Of a DNA stretch of 14,764 nucleotides, positions 13,034 through 14,764 are shown in pieces. Below the pieces are notes generated by a model. That model did no database searches. It was given only the letters and a program-made list of their open reading frames with translations, and was not told where the DNA came from. How positions within the stretch are numbered: the stretch's first letter is position 1; each line of letters opens with the position of its first letter. Source of the stretch: an uncultured Bacteroidota bacterium (lineage in GTDB: Bacteria; Bacteroidota; Bacteroidia; UKL13-3); contig CAISTO010000039.1 of NCBI GenBank assembly GCA_903888395.1, positions 1 to 14,764 of the forward strand. Direction: 5' to 3'. Both the position numbers and the translations under genes were made by a program.

Positions 13034-13888
13034 TCATAAATCAGGATTGGCATCATTCATTTTTTTGATTAGCTTTAATACTAATGAATCAAGGTATTTA
13101 GTTTTTCCCATTTTACGCGAAGAGATATCAAGAAAAATTCTACTAAATTGGCTCAAATCAATATTGAATGCAGTTTCAAAAACAGCTGCAATTTGGCTAA
13201 TATTTGCATTGCCATTATTGAAACAACCATCGGCATAAAATGCTTACAAAATTTCAATGATAGCAGCTTTGGGGCCTGTCCAATTTAATGTTGAAATTTT
13301 AGTGTTTTTTGTATTTGTAGATGGTGAGTTTATTTGTTGGTGAAGTGATTCAATTTCATTTTTAAGGTATTCTTCAATTAATTGGTTAGCTAATATTTTA
13401 GATACCAATTCATCGTGGTGAGTGCAAAATCTTTCGTCTATTTTACAAGAATAATAATCCAAACTAATTTTGAAATCAATTTTACCACGTACAAAATACA
13501 GGTAGTCCAAATGATCATTTCCAGCTCTGTAATATCTACAAAACTCCAAGTTGTTATTATGAAATAAGTGCATTTTTTTATGCTCTTCTTCCAAAAAACC
13601 TAGAACCATTTTGCTGCAACCGTGAGGTCTTTTACTTTCAACAGAAAAAACAAAAGCTTGATAAATATACTTAGCGATGAACTGAGGTTTAATTTTTTTG
13701 AAGAACAATATTTCTTCTTTTTCGTTTTTAAACTTATATTTAACTATAAATAATTTCAATTTATTGATAGATTTAACAATAGAATCGATAGATAATTCTG
13801 CAATTTGCATTGGATTATTTGATTCTGATTTGATAAAATTCAAACGAACATCAAGTTCTGCAAGTATTTTTGAAGTTGTATTTTGCAT
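13034..13888 (-). pseudogene. rteC: RteC family regulator interrupted by an in-frame TAA
   Basis: RteC promotes excision and transfer of CTnDOT-type elements. The frame from ATG 13888 runs 214 codons to TAA at 13246-13244, ending LNWTGPKAAIIEIL. The same frame then continues without a shift for 69 codons (ALHA-like AFYADGCFNNG, ISQIAAVFETAFNIDL, FLDISSRKMGKTKYLDSLV) to TGA at 13036-13034. Those are the expected C-terminal RteC motifs, and the sum of 284 positions is the usual family length. Recalled homologues have Tyr where the TAA stands, so one base change (TAT or TAC to TAA) explains it. The 214-residue product lacks the C-terminal domain, so it is probably inactive, unless the stop is read through, is a sequencing error, or the short form functions. 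Two candidate regulatory sites lie upstream. Confidence 0.85.
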
Positions 13889-13912
13889 ATAGAAATAGTT
13901 ATTTATTATTAG

Positions 13913-13944
13913 TCAAATTAATTTGAAGAATGGTTTTACACACA
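13913..13944 (-). promoter_or_regulatory. Possible rteC promoter with a 14-bp palindrome over the -7 box
   Basis: TCAAATTAATTTGA (13913-13926) is a perfect palindrome. It overlaps TTAATTTG (13921-13914), a 7 of 8 match to the TAnnTTTG -7 box. TGTG (13944-13941) lies 19 nt upstream as a weak -33 element. The start codon is about 25 nt further. The palindrome is plain; its promoter role is tentative because the -33 match is poor. Confidence 0.35.
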
Positions 13945-14042
13945 TGTTATTAACATAAAATCTTGATTTTTATTTTAATTTTTTAGTGAAAATTTAACTA
14001 ATTTTATTATTTTACTTTTAACGTGTTGAAAAGTAGTAAAAT

Positions 14043-14080
14043 AAAAAGCTGCCTGAATTTTTACTTCAGACAGCTTTTTT
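14043..14080 (-). terminator. Intrinsic terminator of the integrase gene, possibly bidirectional
   Basis: AAAAAGCTG-c-CTGAA (14043-14057) pairs with TTCAG-a-CAGCTTTTT (14065-14079). On the minus-strand RNA the single non-Watson-Crick position becomes a G-U pair, giving a continuous 15-bp stem followed by a T-rich tract. It lies about 27 nt after the integrase stop. On the plus strand a T-run also follows, so it can stop transcription both ways. Confidence 0.85.
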
Positions 14081-14106
14081 ATTTTTAAATGATGTTTTCT
14101 TTGGTT

Positions 14107-14764
14107 CTAATTGGCAGTATTTATTAAATGAATGACTTGTTTTTTTGAATTCAATTTATCTCTTAAATTTATCATGTCATCACTCACTTTTCTATCTAAA
14201 ATTTTTGCATAATGTTGTGTTGTCCTTAAATTTTTGTGACCAAGCATTTTGCTTACACTTTCAATAGGAACGCCATTTGTAAGTGTTACTGTTGTAGCAA
14301 AAGTATGGCGTGCAATATGAAAGGTTAGTTCCTTTTGGATGCTACACATATCTGCCAATTCTTTTAAGTAAGCATTCATTTTTTGATTGCTGAGAATTGG
14401 CAATAATTTTCCTTGATTGATGCATTGGGGATGGTCTTTATATTTAGCTAATATTTCTTCGGCCATGGGCAACAAAGGAATATTTGATTTGGTATCAGTT
14501 TTTTGTCGGTTTGTAAAAATCCATTTGAAACCATCAATTCCAATATTGATATTTAAACTAGTCAATTTTTTTACATCAATATATGCTAGACCAGTATAAC
14601 AACTAAATAGAAAAATATCTCTTACCAATGCTAATCGTTCAAATTTGATTTCCTTATTTGCCATCACTTCTAATTCTTCTTCAACCAAAAATACCCTTTC
14701 AACTTCTTTTACTTTTGATTTAAAGTTGGCAAACGGATTTTTGTCAATCCAACCATTGGCAATA
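14107..14764 (-). CDS. Tyrosine integrase (site-specific recombinase), N-terminus beyond window
   Basis: The C-terminal 218 residues of an integrase; the frame stays open to the right edge (IANGWIDKNPF at the start), so the N-terminal and SAM-like core-binding domains lie outside. Catalytic residues visible are a beta-hairpin Lys in RQKTDTKSNIP, HxxR in TFHIARHTFAT, His in MLGHKNLRTTQHY and the Tyr nucleophile 9 residues later in QHYAKI. The usual first Arg, which follows TGL in most members, is Ala here (TGLAYIDV, codon at 14586-14584). IntDOT-like Bacteroidota integrases also lack this Arg. It should catalyse integration and excision of the element carrying rteC and the replication genes; attachment sites are not in view. 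Confidence 0.93.
   Translation of the reverse strand, partial: IANGWIDKNPFANFKSKVKEVERVFLVEEELEVMANKEIKFERLALVRDIFLFSCYTGLAYIDVKKLTSLNINIGIDGFKWIFTNRQKTDTKSNIPLLPMAEEILAKYKDHPQCINQGKLLPILSNQKMNAYLKELADMCSIQKELTFHIARHTFATTVTLTNGVPIESVSKMLGHKNLRTTQHYAKILDRKVSDDMINLRDKLNSKKQVIHLINTAN

Noticed and set aside
13047..13238. Plus-strand 63-codon gene downstream of the truncated rteC
   Set aside because: It is the antisense of the remaining C-terminal rteC frame, which has the conserved family motifs.

Overview
The window comes from a member of the Bacteroidota, most likely a Flavobacteriia- or Sphingobacteriia-like relative. The DNA is AT-rich. Promoter-like sites fit the TTG/TTTG ... TAnnTTTG pattern of that phylum. 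A secreted protein carries a type IX secretion tail, and RteC and an IntDOT-like integrase are present. Every gene I can support lies on the minus strand, so transcription runs from high to low coordinates.

Right part (about 11271-14764), a mobile-element module. In transcription order it holds a tyrosine integrase cut by the right edge, an rteC gene interrupted by an in-frame stop, a small HTH_17 excisionase-like protein, a winged-helix replication initiator-like protein and a DnaC/IstB-like helicase-loader ATPase. The last three are packed 12-14 nt apart behind one promoter with a dyad operator. Dispersed TGTACAG-type repeats and an AT-rich 9-nt tandem repeat inside the initiator gene suggest an origin.

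Middle (about 9950-11270). An AT-rich spacer of about 570 nt carries further copies of those short repeats and a 23-nt tandem repeat inside an inverted repeat. Next comes one T9SS-secreted protein of unknown function with a good intrinsic terminator.

Left part (1-9703), a divalent-metal efflux operon. In order: a Cys/His-rich exported peptide (DUF6660-like), a 1454-residue CzcA-type RND pump fused to its TolC-like outer-membrane factor, a CzcB-like adaptor lipoprotein with a Cys/His-rich insert, a small lipoprotein built from the same Cys/His repeat, a DUF3703 protein, a P1B-2 (Zn/Cd/Pb-type) ATPase, and a di-heme oxidoreductase lipoprotein cut by the left edge. The P-type ATPase would move metal from cytoplasm to periplasm. 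The RND-adaptor-OMF complex would move it from periplasm out of the cell. The Cys/His proteins may bind metal in the periplasm.

The least conventional signals are: a predicted three-way-junction RNA between the DUF6660-like gene and the pump gene; the Cys/His repeat shared by the adaptor and the separate lipoprotein; a hairpin over the oxidoreductase start codon next to a perfect consensus promoter; a DKTRT instead of DKTGT phosphorylation motif in the ATPase; the nonsense codon in rteC; and the possible origin inside the replication gene. All family names are from motif recognition by eye; no database search was run.
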